DNA from: Moheibacter lacus
GTDB lineage: Bacteria > Bacteroidota > Bacteroidia > Flavobacteriales > Weeksellaceae
Direction of reading: 5' to 3'
DNA: 64,000 nt
Assembly (NCBI RefSeq): GCF_014042165.1
Contig: NZ_JACDZE010000004.1
Coordinates: 186,001-250,000 of the forward strand
Position 1 is the stretch's first letter. Each line of letters starts with the position of its first letter. This document shows positions 47,326 to 57,930 of the stretch, in pieces. The position numbers were made by a program, and so were the translations under genes. Below the pieces are notes generated by a model that ran no database searches, was not told the DNA's origin, and saw only the letters and a program-made list of their open reading frames with translations.

Positions 47326-49944
47326 ATGGAATTACAAACTAAATACAATCCAAACAGTGTAGAGCAGAAGTGGTACGATTACTGGATGAAAAACGAATAT
47401 TTTTTCTCCAAACCGGATAATCGCAAGTCTTACACCATCGTAATTCCTCCTCCAAACGTCACTGGTGTACTTCACATGGGACATATGTTGAACAATACGA
47501 TTCAAGATGTACTCATTCGTCGTGCGCGTATGAAAGGATTCAATGCTTGTTGGGTACCGGGAACAGATCATGCTTCCATAGCCACCGAAGCAAAAGTTGT
47601 GGCCAAACTTAAAGAAAAAGGCATTTCCAAATTTGAGATCGGAAGAGAAAAATTCCTTGAACACGCTTGGGAGTGGACACATAAACATGGTGGAATCATT
47701 TTGGAACAATTGAAAACGCTCGGTTGTTCTTGCGACTGGAACCGTACCAAATTTACCATGGACGAAGATTTGTCAGAATCAGTCATCAAAGTTTTTGTGG
47801 ATTTGTACAACAAAGGTTTGATTTATAGAGGTTACCGCATGGTCAATTGGGATCCGGAAGCCCAAACCAATATTTCGGACGAGGAAGTTATTTACCAAGA
47901 AAAACAAGGAAAACTCTATTTCTTACGCTACCAAATAGAAGGAAGTGAGGATTCAATTACAGTAGCCACTACACGCCCCGAAACGATTTTTGGTGATACA
48001 GCGGTTTGTATCAATCCAAATGATGAACGCTACTCATTCCTAAAGGGAAAAAATGTAATTGTTCCGATTGCAAACCGAGTGATTCCAATTATTGAAGACG
48101 AATATGTCAATATCGAATTCGGAACCGGATGTTTGAAGGTAACGCCGGCGCATGATGTGAATGATTATGAATTAGGGAAAAAACATGATTTGGAAATCAT
48201 CGATGCGATCAATGATGATGCGACTTTGAACCATTTCGCATTGCATTATGAAGGCAAAGACCGATTTAAAGTTCGAAAAGAAATTGAAATAGAATTGGAA
48301 GCCAAAGGATTATTGGAAAAAGTTGAAAATCACAATAATAAAGTAGGAACTTCGGAACGAACCGGAGCTGTCATCGAGCCCAAACTTTCGGTTCAATGGT
48401 TTTTGAAAATGAAAGAATTGGCAGAACCGGCACTCGAAAATGTGATGAACGATACGATCCAATTCCATCCTGCGAAATTCAAAAACACCTACAAACACTG
48501 GATGGAGAATGTCCATGACTGGAATATTTCTCGTCAATTGTGGTGGGGACACCAGATTCCGGCATTTTATTATGGTGATGGTCAAGAAGATTTTGTGGTG
48601 GCGTTGAACAAACAGGAAGCACTTGAAATCATCAAAAGAGAACGAAATTTGGTGTTGGCTGATGAAGATTTACGTCAAGATGAAGATGCTTTGGACACTT
48701 GGTTTTCTTCATGGTTATGGCCGATTTCGGTTTTCAATGGAATCAACGAACCGGACAACGAAGAAATCAATTATTATTATCCAACTCAGGATTTGGTAAC
48801 GGCTCCTGAAATCATGTTTTTCTGGGTGGCGCGGATGATCATTGCCGGATACGAATACCGAGGTGAATTGCCGTTTAAAAATGTGTATTACACCGGAATC
48901 GTTCGCGACAAACAAGGCCGGAAAATGTCCAAATCTTTGGGGAATTCGCCGGATCCAATCGAATTGATGCAACAGTACGGTGCAGACGGCGTTCGCGTTG
49001 GGATGTTGCTATCGTCTCCTGCCGGAAACGATTTGCCGTTTGATGAAGAATTATGTGTCCAAGGACGAAATTTCGCCAATAAAATATGGAATGCATTCCG
49101 ACTCATCAAAGGTTGGGAAGTGGATGAGTCGCTGGAAGCACCAGCTGAGAACGAATTTGCAATGGAATGGTTTTATTCGAAATTCCATTCGGAACTACAA
49201 TCCATCGAAGACAATTATGATAAATACCGAATTTCAGATGTTTTGATGTCGGTTTACAAATTGATTTGGGATGATTTCTGTGCTTGGTATTTGGAGGCTG
49301 TAAAACCTGAATTTGGAAAACCTATTGACCGTAAAACTTATGATACAACGCTCGAATATTTAGGGAATTGTTTGAAAGTTTTGCATCCTTTCATGCCTTT
49401 CTTGACAGAAGAAATTTGGCAATTGATGGCTGAAAGAACGCCGGAAGAAGCCTTAATTGTGGCTGAATATCCGGAACAATTCAACTATTGGCAAGGTGTT
49501 TTAAAGCAATTTGAAACCAGTTCTGAAGTAGTCTCCGGTATCCGTGCCATCCGAAACGAAAAGGGAATTTCACCCAAAGAAAATTTGGAATTATTTGCTT
49601 CGAATTCGGCGAAAGAAGAATTGAATTCGGAATTAGTAGAAAAATTGGGCAATGTTTCGATTCAATTTTCAGACGAATTTCCGGACAAAGGTTTCACATT
49701 TAGAGTGGGAACTTTTGAGTTTTTAGTGCCGGTTTCTGAAAATGTGGATTTGGAAGCGGAAAAAGAAAAATTAGAAAAGGAAAAAGAATATCTGGAAGGA
49801 TTTCTGAATTCGGTTCGTAAAAAATTGTCCAATGAAAAATTCGTCAGCGGTGCACCAGATGCGGTTGTAGCAGCGGAAAAGAAAAAAGAAGCCGATGCCG
49901 TGGAGAAAATTGCACAAATCGAAGAACAGTTGAAAGGGTTTTAA
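47326..49944 (+). CDS. valS: Valyl-tRNA synthetase
   Basis: An 872-residue class I aminoacyl-tRNA synthetase. The HIGH motif is seen as [11 protein letters not shown]. The CP1 editing domain includes [13 protein letters not shown] and [13 protein letters not shown]. The KMSKS loop reads [14 protein letters not shown], the anticodon-binding domain lies at ~610-760, and a C-terminal coiled coil ([17 protein letters not shown]) is typical of ValRS. It charges tRNA-Val and edits mischarged threonine. The frame is intact, and it ends before a clear terminator. Confidence 0.97.
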   Translation: MELQTKYNPNSVEQKWYDYWMKNEYFFSKPDNRKSYTIVIPPPNVTGVLHMGHMLNNTIQDVLIRRARMKGFNACWVPGTDHASIATEAKVVAKLKEKGISKFEIGREKFLEHAWEWTHKHGGIILEQLKTLGCSCDWNRTKFTMDEDLSESVIKVFVDLYNKGLIYRGYRMVNWDPEAQTNISDEEVIYQEKQGKLYFLRYQIEGSEDSITVATTRPETIFGDTAVCINPNDERYSFLKGKNVIVPIANRVIPIIEDEYVNIEFGTGCLKVTPAHDVNDYELGKKHDLEIIDAINDDATLNHFALHYEGKDRFKVRKEIEIELEAKGLLEKVENHNNKVGTSERTGAVIEPKLSVQWFLKMKELAEPALENVMNDTIQFHPAKFKNTYKHWMENVHDWNISRQLWWGHQIPAFYYGDGQEDFVVALNKQEALEIIKRERNLVLADEDLRQDEDALDTWFSSWLWPISVFNGINEPDNEEINYYYPTQDLVTAPEIMFFWVARMIIAGYEYRGELPFKNVYYTGIVRDKQGRKMSKSLGNSPDPIELMQQYGADGVRVGMLLSSPAGNDLPFDEELCVQGRNFANKIWNAFRLIKGWEVDESLEAPAENEFAMEWFYSKFHSELQSIEDNYDKYRISDVLMSVYKLIWDDFCAWYLEAVKPEFGKPIDRKTYDTTLEYLGNCLKVLHPFMPFLTEEIWQLMAERTPEEALIVAEYPEQFNYWQGVLKQFETSSEVVSGIRAIRNEKGISPKENLELFASNSAKEELNSELVEKLGNVSIQFSDEFPDKGFTFRVGTFEFLVPVSENVDLEAEKEKLEKEKEYLEGFLNSVRKKLSNEKFVSGAPDAVVAAEKKKEADAVEKIAQIEEQLKGF

Positions 49945-49968
49945 GTTATTTCAAATACTGTAAAACCT

Positions 49969-50003
49969 AAACCTCAGATGTTTTCAATACATCTGAGGTT
50001 TTT
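49969..50003 (+). terminator. Terminator after valS
   Basis: AAACCTCAGATG (49969-49980) and CATCTGAGGTTT (49990-50001) form a perfect 12-bp stem with a nine-base loop and a short T tail. Confidence 0.88.
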
Positions 50004-50072
50004 AGTTTGTGAGTTTTTTTGACCATACTTCCGAAATCTTAAATAATAATTATATTTAGAAAAAATTAACCA

Positions 50073-50837
50073 ATGAAATCATTTTTAAGCATTTTATTTT
50101 TAGTTGTCGCAGTTACTCAGGTTTATACGCAAGATATATTGAATATTGAATATGAAAGCTATTTGAAATTTGATGTTGAAAAACTTCAAATCAGGGTAGA
50201 AGGTGCAGGAGTCGATATGAATGAAATTAAAAGAAATGTGGCGCAAAAAATGAAAGAACCTGCCTTTTATAGTTTGATTTTAAACAAAAATGAGTCAGAG
50301 TTTAAACATATAGAGAGAATCAGTAATGATCAAACTGATGGTTTCGCAATTAATTTGGCTGTGAGAAGTAACGAAGGTGTTTTGTACAAAGATTTTCAGA
50401 ATAATTTTTCCTTAAAGGAAATGTCCTTTTTAAATAGCAATTATTTGGTAAAAGATTCCATCAAAAAGTTTGATTGGAAAATCTCCAAAGATTCCAAAGA
50501 ATTGCTAGGATATGAAGTCCGAAAAGCTGAAGTTGAGATTGATAGCATCACAACGGCGGTTGCTTGGTATGCTCCAAAATTGAATTTTAAAAATGGACCG
50601 GATGTTTACGATGGTCTTCCTGGATTGATTTTGGAAATTCAAATCAATAAAGAAAACCCTCATTCAGGTTTGTCAACTCGTTCTTATTCAGCTATTTCTG
50701 TTACTGTAGATGAGAAAAATAAGATTTCACTTCCTAAAAAAGGAAAAGAGATCTCCAAAACAGCATTTGAAGAAATGCGAAAAGAACAAATGGAAAAAAG
50801 AAAGTCCATGTTTGCAGATGGAGTGGACAAAGATTGA
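50073..50837 (+). CDS. GLPGLI family exported protein
   Basis: A 254-residue protein with a signal peptide (MKSFLSILFLVVAVTQVYTQ). The family-defining stretch VYDGLPGLILEIQINKE is at ~187-203, preceded by the usual AWYAPKLNFKNGPD. GLPGLI proteins are Bacteroidota envelope proteins of unknown function, often present in several copies per genome. The C-terminal 30 residues are charged. A small gene follows 9 bases later. Confidence 0.88.
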   Translation: MKSFLSILFLVVAVTQVYTQDILNIEYESYLKFDVEKLQIRVEGAGVDMNEIKRNVAQKMKEPAFYSLILNKNESEFKHIERISNDQTDGFAINLAVRSNEGVLYKDFQNNFSLKEMSFLNSNYLVKDSIKKFDWKISKDSKELLGYEVRKAEVEIDSITTAVAWYAPKLNFKNGPDVYDGLPGLILEIQINKENPHSGLSTRSYSAISVTVDEKNKISLPKKGKEISKTAFEEMRKEQMEKRKSMFADGVDKD

Positions 50838-50846
50838 TGGTGAGGT

Positions 50847-51086
50847 ATGGATGTGAAATTAATTCATCAAATCGAAGAACAAATCGGCTTGACATTTTAT
50901 GAAAATGAGTCGGAAGGAAATCTTTGTTTTCTTGAAAATCAATCTGAAATGAAAAACGAATTCAAATCGGGATTTACGCTTTCAGATTTTCGGTATTTTA
51001 TCGGTTCATTTTCAGATGGGAAGGTTGAGATTCCAAATGATGTTGAAGAATTTTGGGAAAGGGTAGCGATGGGGAAGCTAAAATAA
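50847..51086 (+). CDS. Small hypothetical protein
   Basis: A 79-residue protein beginning MDVKLIHQIEEQIGLTFYEN and ending VEEFWERVAMGKLK. It has no signal peptide, membrane helix or known motif. It starts 9 bases after the GLPGLI gene and ends 90 bases before mrpA, so it could belong to either transcript. The balanced composition and position support a real gene, but no function can be given. Confidence 0.55.
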   Translation: MDVKLIHQIEEQIGLTFYENESEGNLCFLENQSEMKNEFKSGFTLSDFRYFIGSFSDGKVEIPNDVEEFWERVAMGKLK

Positions 51087-51176
51087 TTACTTCAAAATTT
51101 TACCAGATTCGTTGTTTTCATACCGTTTTTCTGAATTGGAATCTTTATTTTTACGCATTCAGAAACAAAAACCTAT

Positions 51177-53483
51177 ATGTTAATTGTTTTACTGTCCGTT
51201 TTTGTCCTTGCTTTTCTGATTTTATTTTCGGGGAAATTCATTCTTCCTAAATATTTTAAAGTTTTTACGGTTTTTCCGTTATTGCTTTTTACTTATTTCA
51301 GTTATTATCTGATCAATTTGCAATGGGAACCTGAATTGCTTTTGAAATACAATTGGATTCCAACTTTGGGGATCAATTTGGACTTTAAGATCGACGGACT
51401 TTCGGTATTGTTTGCGATGATGATTACCGGAATTGGGAGTTTGATTTATTTTTATTCTTCCAATTATTTAAAAAAAGTCGCTTATCTCAACCGATTTTAT
51501 GGCTATCTGACACTATTTATGGGTGCGATGCTCGGTTTGGTGCTCTCAGACAACCTCATCACATTGTTTATTTTTTGGGAATTGACGAGCATCAGTTCGT
51601 TTTTTTTAATCGGATTTAACAACGAAGAAGAATCCTCTCGAAAAAGTGCGATGACAGCGTTTGCCATTACTGGTTTGGGCGGATTTTTATTGCTTTCCGG
51701 ATTTTTAATTTTAGGAAATTTAGGCGGAAGTTATTCCATCACTGAATTGTTAAATTCAAAAGAATTGATTCAAAATCACGGAATTTACATTTTGTTGATC
51801 ACCTTAATTTTTGGTGGAGCCTTCACCAAATCAGCTCAATTCCCTTTTCATTTCTGGCTTCCGGGAGCGATGGCAGCACCGACTCCGGTTTCTGCATATT
51901 TGCATTCGGCAACGATGGTAAAAGCGGGAATTTATGTATTGGCGCGATTTACACCGCTTTTGAGCGATGGTTGTTATTGGAACCAAACTTTGATGATCGT
52001 CGGTGGAATCACCATGATTTATGGAGCGTTTCACAGTGTTTTTCGAACCGATTTAAAAGCGATTTTGGCTTATTCAACCATTTCCGCATTGGGAATCATC
52101 GTATTTCTTTTGGGAATCGGGACTGAATACGCCATTTATGCAGCAGTGACGTTTATCGTGGTGCATGCCTTGTACAAAGCCGCCTTGTTTTTAACAGCCG
52201 GAATCATCGATCATGGTGTTCATACGCGAAATATTACGCAAATTTCGGGTTTAGGGAAATACATGCCATTGGTGGGAATTGCAGCGGTGATTGCTGCGCT
52301 TTCGAGTGCAGGCGTTCCATTAATGTTTGGGTTCATCAGTAAGGATTTGATTTATGAATCTACTTTAAATTTTGCTCAATGGGGAATTGGTTTGACGGCT
52401 TTAGCAGTTGCGACCAATGTTTTTTTGGTTTGCTCCGGATTTTTAGCAGGAATCAAACCTTTCATCGGAAAACCTTCTCATGAAGCTTCAGCAGTACATC
52501 GACCCTCATTTTATTTATGGTTTCCGGTTGTGGTTTTGAGTGTTTTGACCTTAATTTTTGGAATGCTACCATTTTTTGTGGATCAAGGAATTTTAAAATA
52601 TGCATTTGATTCTATTTCGATAGTTGAGACGAATTTGTATTTGAAACTTTGGCATGGATTTAATTTGGTTTTGGGATTATCGGTTTTGACAATTGTTTTG
52701 GGAACTTTATTGTTTTTTGCCAATCAATATTTCAATTCGATTTCCAATACTCTAAACAAATTGAATTCGATTTCACCAGAAAATATAAGCCAAAGATTGG
52801 GTGAGAGTTTTAGAAATTTCGCATTTATCTACACCAGATTATTGCACAATGGATATTTGCGAAATTATTTAATAGTAATAATAGTATTTATCACATTATT
52901 AGTAGGTTATCGATTCTTTTCTACCATTCCGATTCAAGTGATTACAGAAGATTTATCAGGTTTTCGGATATACGAATTGACCGTTTTCATCATCATTCTG
53001 ATTTCTATTTTTTATATTTTGTTTACGACTTCTCGATTGACGGCAATTGCGAGTTTAGGAATCATAGGATATGGAATTAGTTTGATTTTTGTTTTTTATG
53101 GAGCGCCGGATTTGGCGATGACCCAATTTGCCATCGATACGCTAACGGTGGTTTTATTTGTTTTGGTTTTATTCAAATTACCTTCGTTTCTTCCGTTTCG
53201 AAATAAAAAAATAATCTTTCGGGATGCGGTGATTTCTTTGAGTTTTGGCGGATTGATCATGTTGATTGCATTGCAATCTTTGATGTATCCGGCGAGTAAA
53301 GAAATCAGCAGATTTTATGCAGATAATGCATACACATTGGCCAAAGGAAAGAATGTGGTGAATGTGATTTTGGTTGATTTCAGAGGATTTGATACGTTGA
53401 TTGAATCCATCGTTTTATCGATTGCAGCGCTTGGGGTTTATGGAATTTTAAAATACAGAGGAATCAATGAAAAAGCAGACTAA
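51177..53483 (+). CDS. mrpA: Mrp Na+/H+ antiporter subunit A
   Basis: A 768-residue membrane protein homologous to NuoL. The proton-channel core includes WELTSISSFFLIGF, FTKSAQFPFHFWLPGAMAAP with the key lysine, and HSATMVKAGIYVLARF. The C-terminal extension has FYGAPDLAMTQFAIDTLTVV, the DUF4040/MrpB-like part. It is the largest subunit of the seven-part Mrp antiporter, which expels Na+ using the proton gradient for pH and salt tolerance. It is the first gene of the mrpABCDEFG operon and overlaps mrpB by 17 bases. Confidence 0.95.
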   Translation: MLIVLLSVFVLAFLILFSGKFILPKYFKVFTVFPLLLFTYFSYYLINLQWEPELLLKYNWIPTLGINLDFKIDGLSVLFAMMITGIGSLIYFYSSNYLKKVAYLNRFYGYLTLFMGAMLGLVLSDNLITLFIFWELTSISSFFLIGFNNEEESSRKSAMTAFAITGLGGFLLLSGFLILGNLGGSYSITELLNSKELIQNHGIYILLITLIFGGAFTKSAQFPFHFWLPGAMAAPTPVSAYLHSATMVKAGIYVLARFTPLLSDGCYWNQTLMIVGGITMIYGAFHSVFRTDLKAILAYSTISALGIIVFLLGIGTEYAIYAAVTFIVVHALYKAALFLTAGIIDHGVHTRNITQISGLGKYMPLVGIAAVIAALSSAGVPLMFGFISKDLIYESTLNFAQWGIGLTALAVATNVFLVCSGFLAGIKPFIGKPSHEASAVHRPSFYLWFPVVVLSVLTLIFGMLPFFVDQGILKYAFDSISIVETNLYLKLWHGFNLVLGLSVLTIVLGTLLFFANQYFNSISNTLNKLNSISPENISQRLGESFRNFAFIYTRLLHNGYLRNYLIVIIVFITLLVGYRFFSTIPIQVITEDLSGFRIYELTVFIIILISIFYILFTTSRLTAIASLGIIGYGISLIFVFYGAPDLAMTQFAIDTLTVVLFVLVLFKLPSFLPFRNKKIIFRDAVISLSFGGLIMLIALQSLMYPASKEISRFYADNAYTLAKGKNVVNVILVDFRGFDTLIESIVLSIAALGVYGILKYRGINEKAD

Positions 53484-53913
53484 CAGAAAGAAATCCAAAA
53501 AGTTTGATTTGATCATTCTGAAAACGGCGACGAATTATTTGATTCCGTTGTTGTTGCTTTTTTCTGTATTTGTTTTATTGAGAGGACATTATCTTTCAGG
53601 CGGTGGATTTGTAGGCGGATTAATTGCTTCGATTGCTTTTGTGTTACATTCATTTGCGCATACGACCAAAGAAACTTTGTCGTTGTTTCGTTTTTCACCA
53701 AAAACTTTGATTCCAATAGGATTGAGTATTTCATTGTTAAGTGCATTGTTGCCTGTGTTTATAGGAGCGCCATTTTTTACCGGTTTATGGTTGGAAGAAC
53801 CGATTGCAGTAATTGGTTCTGTTGGGACGGCTTTGTTTTTTGATATTGGTGTGTACACTGTAGTTGTAGGTGTGACATTGACTATTTTATTTACGATAAA
53901 AGATAATGTTTGA
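53467..53913 (+). CDS. mrpB: Mrp Na+/H+ antiporter subunit B
   Basis: A 148-residue protein with four membrane helices. The motif LRGHYLSGGGFVGGLIASIA is characteristic of MrpB, and LWLEEPIAVIGSVGTALFFD and IGVYTVVVGVTLTILF follow. It overlaps mrpA (17 bases) and mrpC (ATGA), so all are translated together. The basic N-terminus (KKQTNRKKSKK) is a normal cytosolic anchor. Confidence 0.94.
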   Translation: MKKQTNRKKSKKFDLIILKTATNYLIPLLLLFSVFVLLRGHYLSGGGFVGGLIASIAFVLHSFAHTTKETLSLFRFSPKTLIPIGLSISLLSALLPVFIGAPFFTGLWLEEPIAVIGSVGTALFFDIGVYTVVVGVTLTILFTIKDNV

Positions 53914-54266
53914 TGGAGTTATTATTGATTTTATTGGTTGGAATTTTTTATTCGGCAGGCGTATTTTTGATGTTGCGCCGAAGCATGGTGAAATTATTAT
54001 TGGGACTATTGCTTTTGGGTAACGGAGCCAATATCGTGATTTTTTTAACCGGAGGTTTGACCAAAGGAAAACCGGCGATCATCGACCAAGCGGAAAAACA
54101 TTTTACGGACGCTTATGCAGATCCGGTTCCACAAGCGTTGATTTTAACAGCGATTGTCATCAGTTTTGCCTTAACTGCATTTGCAATTATTTTATTGAAA
54201 AAAGTATACCAAGCGACCGGATCAGATGATTTGGATTCATTAAACATTCAGGATTTAGATATATGA
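53910..54266 (+). CDS. mrpC: Mrp Na+/H+ antiporter subunit C
   Basis: A 118-residue NuoK-like protein with three membrane helices: SAGVFLMLRRSMVKLLLGL, LLGNGANIVIFLTGG and QALILTAIVISFALTAFAI. PQALILTAIVI is the MrpC signature. It is coupled by ATGA overlaps to mrpB and mrpD. Confidence 0.94.
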   Translation: MMELLLILLVGIFYSAGVFLMLRRSMVKLLLGLLLLGNGANIVIFLTGGLTKGKPAIIDQAEKHFTDAYADPVPQALILTAIVISFALTAFAIILLKKVYQATGSDDLDSLNIQDLDI

Positions 54267-55780
54267 TTACCAACTTTATACTCGCTCCGATTTTTGCTCA
54301 CATGATAACGGCGATTTTACTGTTGTTTTTTTGGCGAAATATCGCGGCGCAAAGGGTAATCAGTGTGGTGGGAAATATCTTGGCATTTTTACTCTGTTTG
54401 CGGTTATTTTATGCAACTGATTTATACAATTATTTGATTGTTCAAGTCGGAAGCTGGGAAGCGCCATTTGGGATCATTTTTGTGTCAGATACTTTTAGTT
54501 CGATTATGGTTTTGCTTACAGCAATTGTAAGTTTAGCGGTTGGGATTTATTCGACTGCAGCTTTAAATCCAAGTCGAATTAAGTATGGATATTTTGTGAT
54601 TTTCCATTTTTTGGTGATGGGACTTTTGGGCGCATTTTTGACCGGCGATATTTTCAATTTGTATGTTTGGTTTGAAGTGGTGATTATTTCATCTTTCGTT
54701 CTTTTGACTTTGGGTGGAAAGAAAATGCAGATGGAAGGAGCGATCAAATATGTGGCGATGAACATGTTGGCGTCCATCATTTTCCTTACAGCCATCGGGA
54801 TTTTGTATGGAATTACTGGAACTTTGAACATGGCTGATTTGGCAGTTAAAATTGATGAAATCCAAAACAAAGGATTGGTTTCAGTGACGGCTTTATTATT
54901 TTTTGCCGGATTTGGGATTAAATCAGCGGTATTTCCCATGTATTTTTGGTTGCCATCCTCCTATCATACACCACCATCTGCAATAGCTGCCATTTTCGGT
55001 GGTTTATTGACGAAAATGGGTGTTTATGCGATGATTAGATCGTTTACTTTGATTTTTCAACCGGATGAATTCACGAAAAATGTATTCATCGTCATTGCGA
55101 TTTTGACGATGGTAACCGGTGCTTTGGGGACGGTAAACAAGAGAAGCATCAGGCGTTTATTGTCTTATCTGATCGTTTGTCATATCGGCTATTTGATAGC
55201 GGGAATTGGAATTTATACCGAAATCGTTTTTGTGGGTGTTATTTTTTATTTGATGCATGATGTGATCGTAAAAAGCAATTTGTTGATGATCACCGGAATC
55301 ATCCAAAAGATGCGTGGAACGGTGGATATGACCAAATTAGGTGGTTTGTATAAGGATTATCCAAAACTATCTTTGGTCATCGGAATTGCGATGTTTTCTT
55401 TAGTTGGAATTCCGCCGTTGTCAGGGTTTTGGCCAAAGATTCAATTTTTTGGTGAATCTTTAAAATCGGGACATTATTTTCTTTTTGGAGCATTTGTTTT
55501 GGCGAGTTTTGTGACGCTTTTTGTGATGGCAAAGATGTGGTCTGAAGTTTTTTGGAAGAATTCTCCAACTGAAATTACAGCAGAAATAGATCAATTCAAA
55601 GATTTATTATTTGTCAGAAAATTGGCTTTGGTTTTACCGGTAAGCCTTTTGTCTTTGGTATCTTTGTATCTGGGTTTAAATGCCGGAGAAATCTATGAAT
55701 TGGCACAGGAAACGGCGGCTGAGTTGATGAATCCGCATATGTATATCGACGCAGTTTTAAATGGAAATTACGGGAAATGA
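54263..55780 (+). CDS. mrpD: Mrp Na+/H+ antiporter subunit D
   Basis: A 505-residue NuoM/N-like proton-translocating membrane protein. Conserved segments are VWFEVVIISSFVLLTLGG (with the key Glu), FGIKSAVFPMYFWLPSSYHT (with the key Lys) and GGLLTKMGVYAMIRS, then a later GIPPLSGFWPKIQFF. It forms the second antiporter-like channel of the Mrp complex. ATGA overlaps join it to mrpC and mrpE. Confidence 0.95.
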   Translation: MITNFILAPIFAHMITAILLLFFWRNIAAQRVISVVGNILAFLLCLRLFYATDLYNYLIVQVGSWEAPFGIIFVSDTFSSIMVLLTAIVSLAVGIYSTAALNPSRIKYGYFVIFHFLVMGLLGAFLTGDIFNLYVWFEVVIISSFVLLTLGGKKMQMEGAIKYVAMNMLASIIFLTAIGILYGITGTLNMADLAVKIDEIQNKGLVSVTALLFFAGFGIKSAVFPMYFWLPSSYHTPPSAIAAIFGGLLTKMGVYAMIRSFTLIFQPDEFTKNVFIVIAILTMVTGALGTVNKRSIRRLLSYLIVCHIGYLIAGIGIYTEIVFVGVIFYLMHDVIVKSNLLMITGIIQKMRGTVDMTKLGGLYKDYPKLSLVIGIAMFSLVGIPPLSGFWPKIQFFGESLKSGHYFLFGAFVLASFVTLFVMAKMWSEVFWKNSPTEITAEIDQFKDLLFVRKLALVLPVSLLSLVSLYLGLNAGEIYELAQETAAELMNPHMYIDAVLNGNYGK

Positions 55781-56259
55781 CAAAGAATTTTTTACTCAAT
55801 ATATTGCTTTCTTTGGTCTGGGTGGCGCTTACCGGTCATTTGAACTATGTCAATTTCATTTTTGGTTTTTTTCTCGGTTTTTTGATTTTATGGGTGCTGA
55901 ATCGGAAAAGGAATTCTGCAGAAAAAGGCTATTTCTACAAAGTTCCGCGTTTGTTGTTGTTCAGTTTGTTTTATTTGTACGATATTTTTCGTGCCAATTT
56001 GGAAGTAGCCAAAGAAATTTTAACACCGAGATTTCAATTAAAACCTGCAGTTGTCGCATTTGAACATCGTTTGAATTCTGATTTTGAAATCACCATGTTT
56101 TGTAATCTGATTGCCTTAACACCGGGAACCATGGTGTTGAAAATCAGTGATGATAAAAAACTATTGTACATCCATACCTTTAACATGAAAGATAAAAGTC
56201 GTTTTATCGCCAATTTGAGAAATGGTTTGGAGAAAAAATTAATCGAAGTAATCCGTTGA
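55777..56259 (+). CDS. mrpE: Mrp Na+/H+ antiporter subunit E
   Basis: A 160-residue protein with two or three N-terminal helices (LNILLSLVWVALTG, IFGFFLGFLILWVL) and a cytosolic MrpE domain with MFCNLIALTPGTMVLKISDD and LYIHTFNM. The LTPGT motif is diagnostic. It is coupled to mrpD by an ATGA overlap and ends one base before mrpF. Confidence 0.94.
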   Translation: MTKNFLLNILLSLVWVALTGHLNYVNFIFGFFLGFLILWVLNRKRNSAEKGYFYKVPRLLLFSLFYLYDIFRANLEVAKEILTPRFQLKPAVVAFEHRLNSDFEITMFCNLIALTPGTMVLKISDDKKLLYIHTFNMKDKSRFIANLRNGLEKKLIEVIR

Positions 56260-56260
56260 T

Positions 56261-56551
56261 ATGTCTGTTCACCAATATTTAATGTACGTCGTGATGCCCA
56301 TCATCTGTCTGGCATTTTTCCTGATTTTCTTTCGGTTTTTAAAAGGCCCGAAAGTCGTGGACAGAGTAGTGGCGATTGATTTGATCATCACGTCGGGAAT
56401 AGGATTGATCGGTGTTTTTTGCATTTTGTACAACAATGCTTCGTTTCTGGATGTAGCGATGATTTTGGCGTTGATTGCGTTTTTGAGTACGATTGCTTTT
56501 TCGTATTATTTGGACAATGGTGAGAACAATAAACCAAAAAAAGATGAGTGA
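56261..56551 (+). CDS. mrpF: Mrp Na+/H+ antiporter subunit F
   Basis: A 96-residue protein with three helices. GPKVVDRVVAIDLI is the MrpF signature with its membrane Asp, followed by NNASFLDVAMILALIAFLST. It overlaps the start of mrpG by 8 bases. Confidence 0.93.
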   Translation: MSVHQYLMYVVMPIICLAFFLIFFRFLKGPKVVDRVVAIDLIITSGIGLIGVFCILYNNASFLDVAMILALIAFLSTIAFSYYLDNGENNKPKKDE

Positions 56552-56933
56552 TATTCTGGTGATGGTTTTCTGCACGCTTGGTGCGATTTTTATTCTGATT
56601 TCGGCGATTGGGATTTATAGAATGCCTGATTTTTATACGCGACTTTCCGTTACGGTAAAGGCAAGTACGCTCGGTGTCGGATTTATATTAATTGCGGTAG
56701 CTTATTATTTTTATGAATTTGCGGTTTCCACCAAGGTTTTTGCTATCATTTTCTTTTTGTTTATCACTTCTCCCGTCGCAGCATTTATGATTTCCAGAAC
56801 GGCTTATGTGAGCGGAACCAAACTATGGAAAACTACTACGGTCGATGAAGAAACGGAATTGGAAGTGGGAGATGAGGAGTTGGAAGCGAAATTAGAAAAA
56901 GAAGAGGAAAAAGAATCAGAAACAAATCGCTAA
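56544..56933 (+). CDS. mrpG: Mrp Na+/H+ antiporter subunit G
   Basis: A 129-residue protein with three helices (SDILVMVFCTLGAIFILISA, LGVGFILIAVAYYFY, VFAIIFFLFITSPVAAFMIS). GIYRMPDFYTRLSVTVKAST is the MrpG hallmark, and a long acidic tail (VGDEELEAKLEKEEEKE) follows. The ATG at 56544 is chosen because it gives the normal N-terminus; upstream in-frame codons lie inside mrpF. Its end overlaps the convergent hydrolase gene by four bases. Confidence 0.93.
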   Translation: MSDILVMVFCTLGAIFILISAIGIYRMPDFYTRLSVTVKASTLGVGFILIAVAYYFYEFAVSTKVFAIIFFLFITSPVAAFMISRTAYVSGTKLWKTTTVDEETELEVGDEELEAKLEKEEEKESETNR

Positions 56934-57589
56934 ATATTTCCAATTTCCACCAATTTTTCCTTGATCAACTCATTCAACTTCTTCGCTTTTTGCATCACCA
57001 TCAGATGGGTTCCTCCATCTATTTCTACTGCGTTTTGGATTTTTGAAAAAGGAAAAACCACATCTTTGTTGCCATGATAATGAACATAATTTTTCATTTC
57101 TACGGTATTTTTCCAATTTACGATTTCATTGATCGCCCAATGCAAATATTTCGGATCTCGAAATTCAAAAAACTCATCCAATTCTGGCATTTTGGCATCA
57201 TAAAATTTACGAATCATGGCATAGGAAACTCTTTTATTGGAATCAAAAAAATGGTTGGGAATCAATTTATGCAATTGCGTATGCGCGGACATTTTCATAA
57301 ATCCCGGCAATTCATTTCTACTTTTTACCGTAGAAATCAAGATGTTCAATTTCGGATGCAAAAACCGATTCATTTCCTGAACGATGATTCCACCAAATGA
57401 CAATCCCATCAATACAAAATCTTCGGTTGTGTCAACTTTTTCAGCCATCCTTTCTGCATAATGCGCCAAAGATTCTTTGGGTTCCGGTGTGAGCCAAGGC
57501 AGATAAACCACTTCAAATCCTTCCGGAAAATTCATCCATTTAAAAGCTTGATCATTTGCGCCTAGTCCGCTGATTCGGTAGATTTTCAT
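56930..57589 (-). CDS. Alpha/beta hydrolase
   Basis: A 219-residue single-domain hydrolase. The nucleophile elbow is LMGLSFGGIIVQE (GLSFGG, Ser ~83), and a late histidine lies in IDGGTHLMVMQKAK. The active-site acid is probably in the HGNKDVVFPF segment. The substrate is unknown. Its ATG overlaps the HepT stop (ATGA), so it is translated with the toxin-antitoxin pair upstream, an odd partnership. It is convergent with mrpG. Confidence 0.82.
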   Translation of the reverse strand: MKIYRISGLGANDQAFKWMNFPEGFEVVYLPWLTPEPKESLAHYAERMAEKVDTTEDFVLMGLSFGGIIVQEMNRFLHPKLNILISTVKSRNELPGFMKMSAHTQLHKLIPNHFFDSNKRVSYAMIRKFYDAKMPELDEFFEFRDPKYLHWAINEIVNWKNTVEMKNYVHYHGNKDVVFPFSKIQNAVEIDGGTHLMVMQKAKKLNELIKEKLVEIGNI

Positions 57590-57930
57590 TTATAATTCAA
57601 TATTTGGTGCAGTTCAGTTTTTAAATGCGGAAGTTCATAGGAAATCACTGCCCAAAGAATTTTAACATCAACTCCAAAATACTCGTGAACAACAAAGTTT
57701 CTATAGCTGATCATTCCTTTCCAATCAATTTGCGAATGGGTAATTTTAAAGTCTTCGTTGATTCGTTTTGTAGCTTCTCCGATTAAAATAAAGTTCATTT
57801 GAACGGCATCGTAAACCATTTGATTTTGAATCAAATCTTCAATTGAATGAATGCTTATTAGATATTTTTCAATTTGAGAAATGGCATATAAAACTTCTTC
57901 AATGTTGGTTTTATCTTTCTCGTTAAGCAT
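57586..57930 (-). CDS. hepT: HepT-like toxin (DUF86 ribonuclease)
   Basis: A 114-residue four-helix HEPN protein with the active-site RxxxxHxY motif: SYRNFVVHEYFG (Arg and His six apart). It carries no signal peptide. HepT toxins cut RNA and are neutralised when the partner MntA adds AMP to the Tyr. It follows mntA with an 8-base overlap, the common antitoxin-first order, and overlaps the hydrolase gene downstream. Confidence 0.87.
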   Translation of the reverse strand: MLNEKDKTNIEEVLYAISQIEKYLISIHSIEDLIQNQMVYDAVQMNFILIGEATKRINEDFKITHSQIDWKGMISYRNFVVHEYFGVDVKILWAVISYELPHLKTELHQILNYK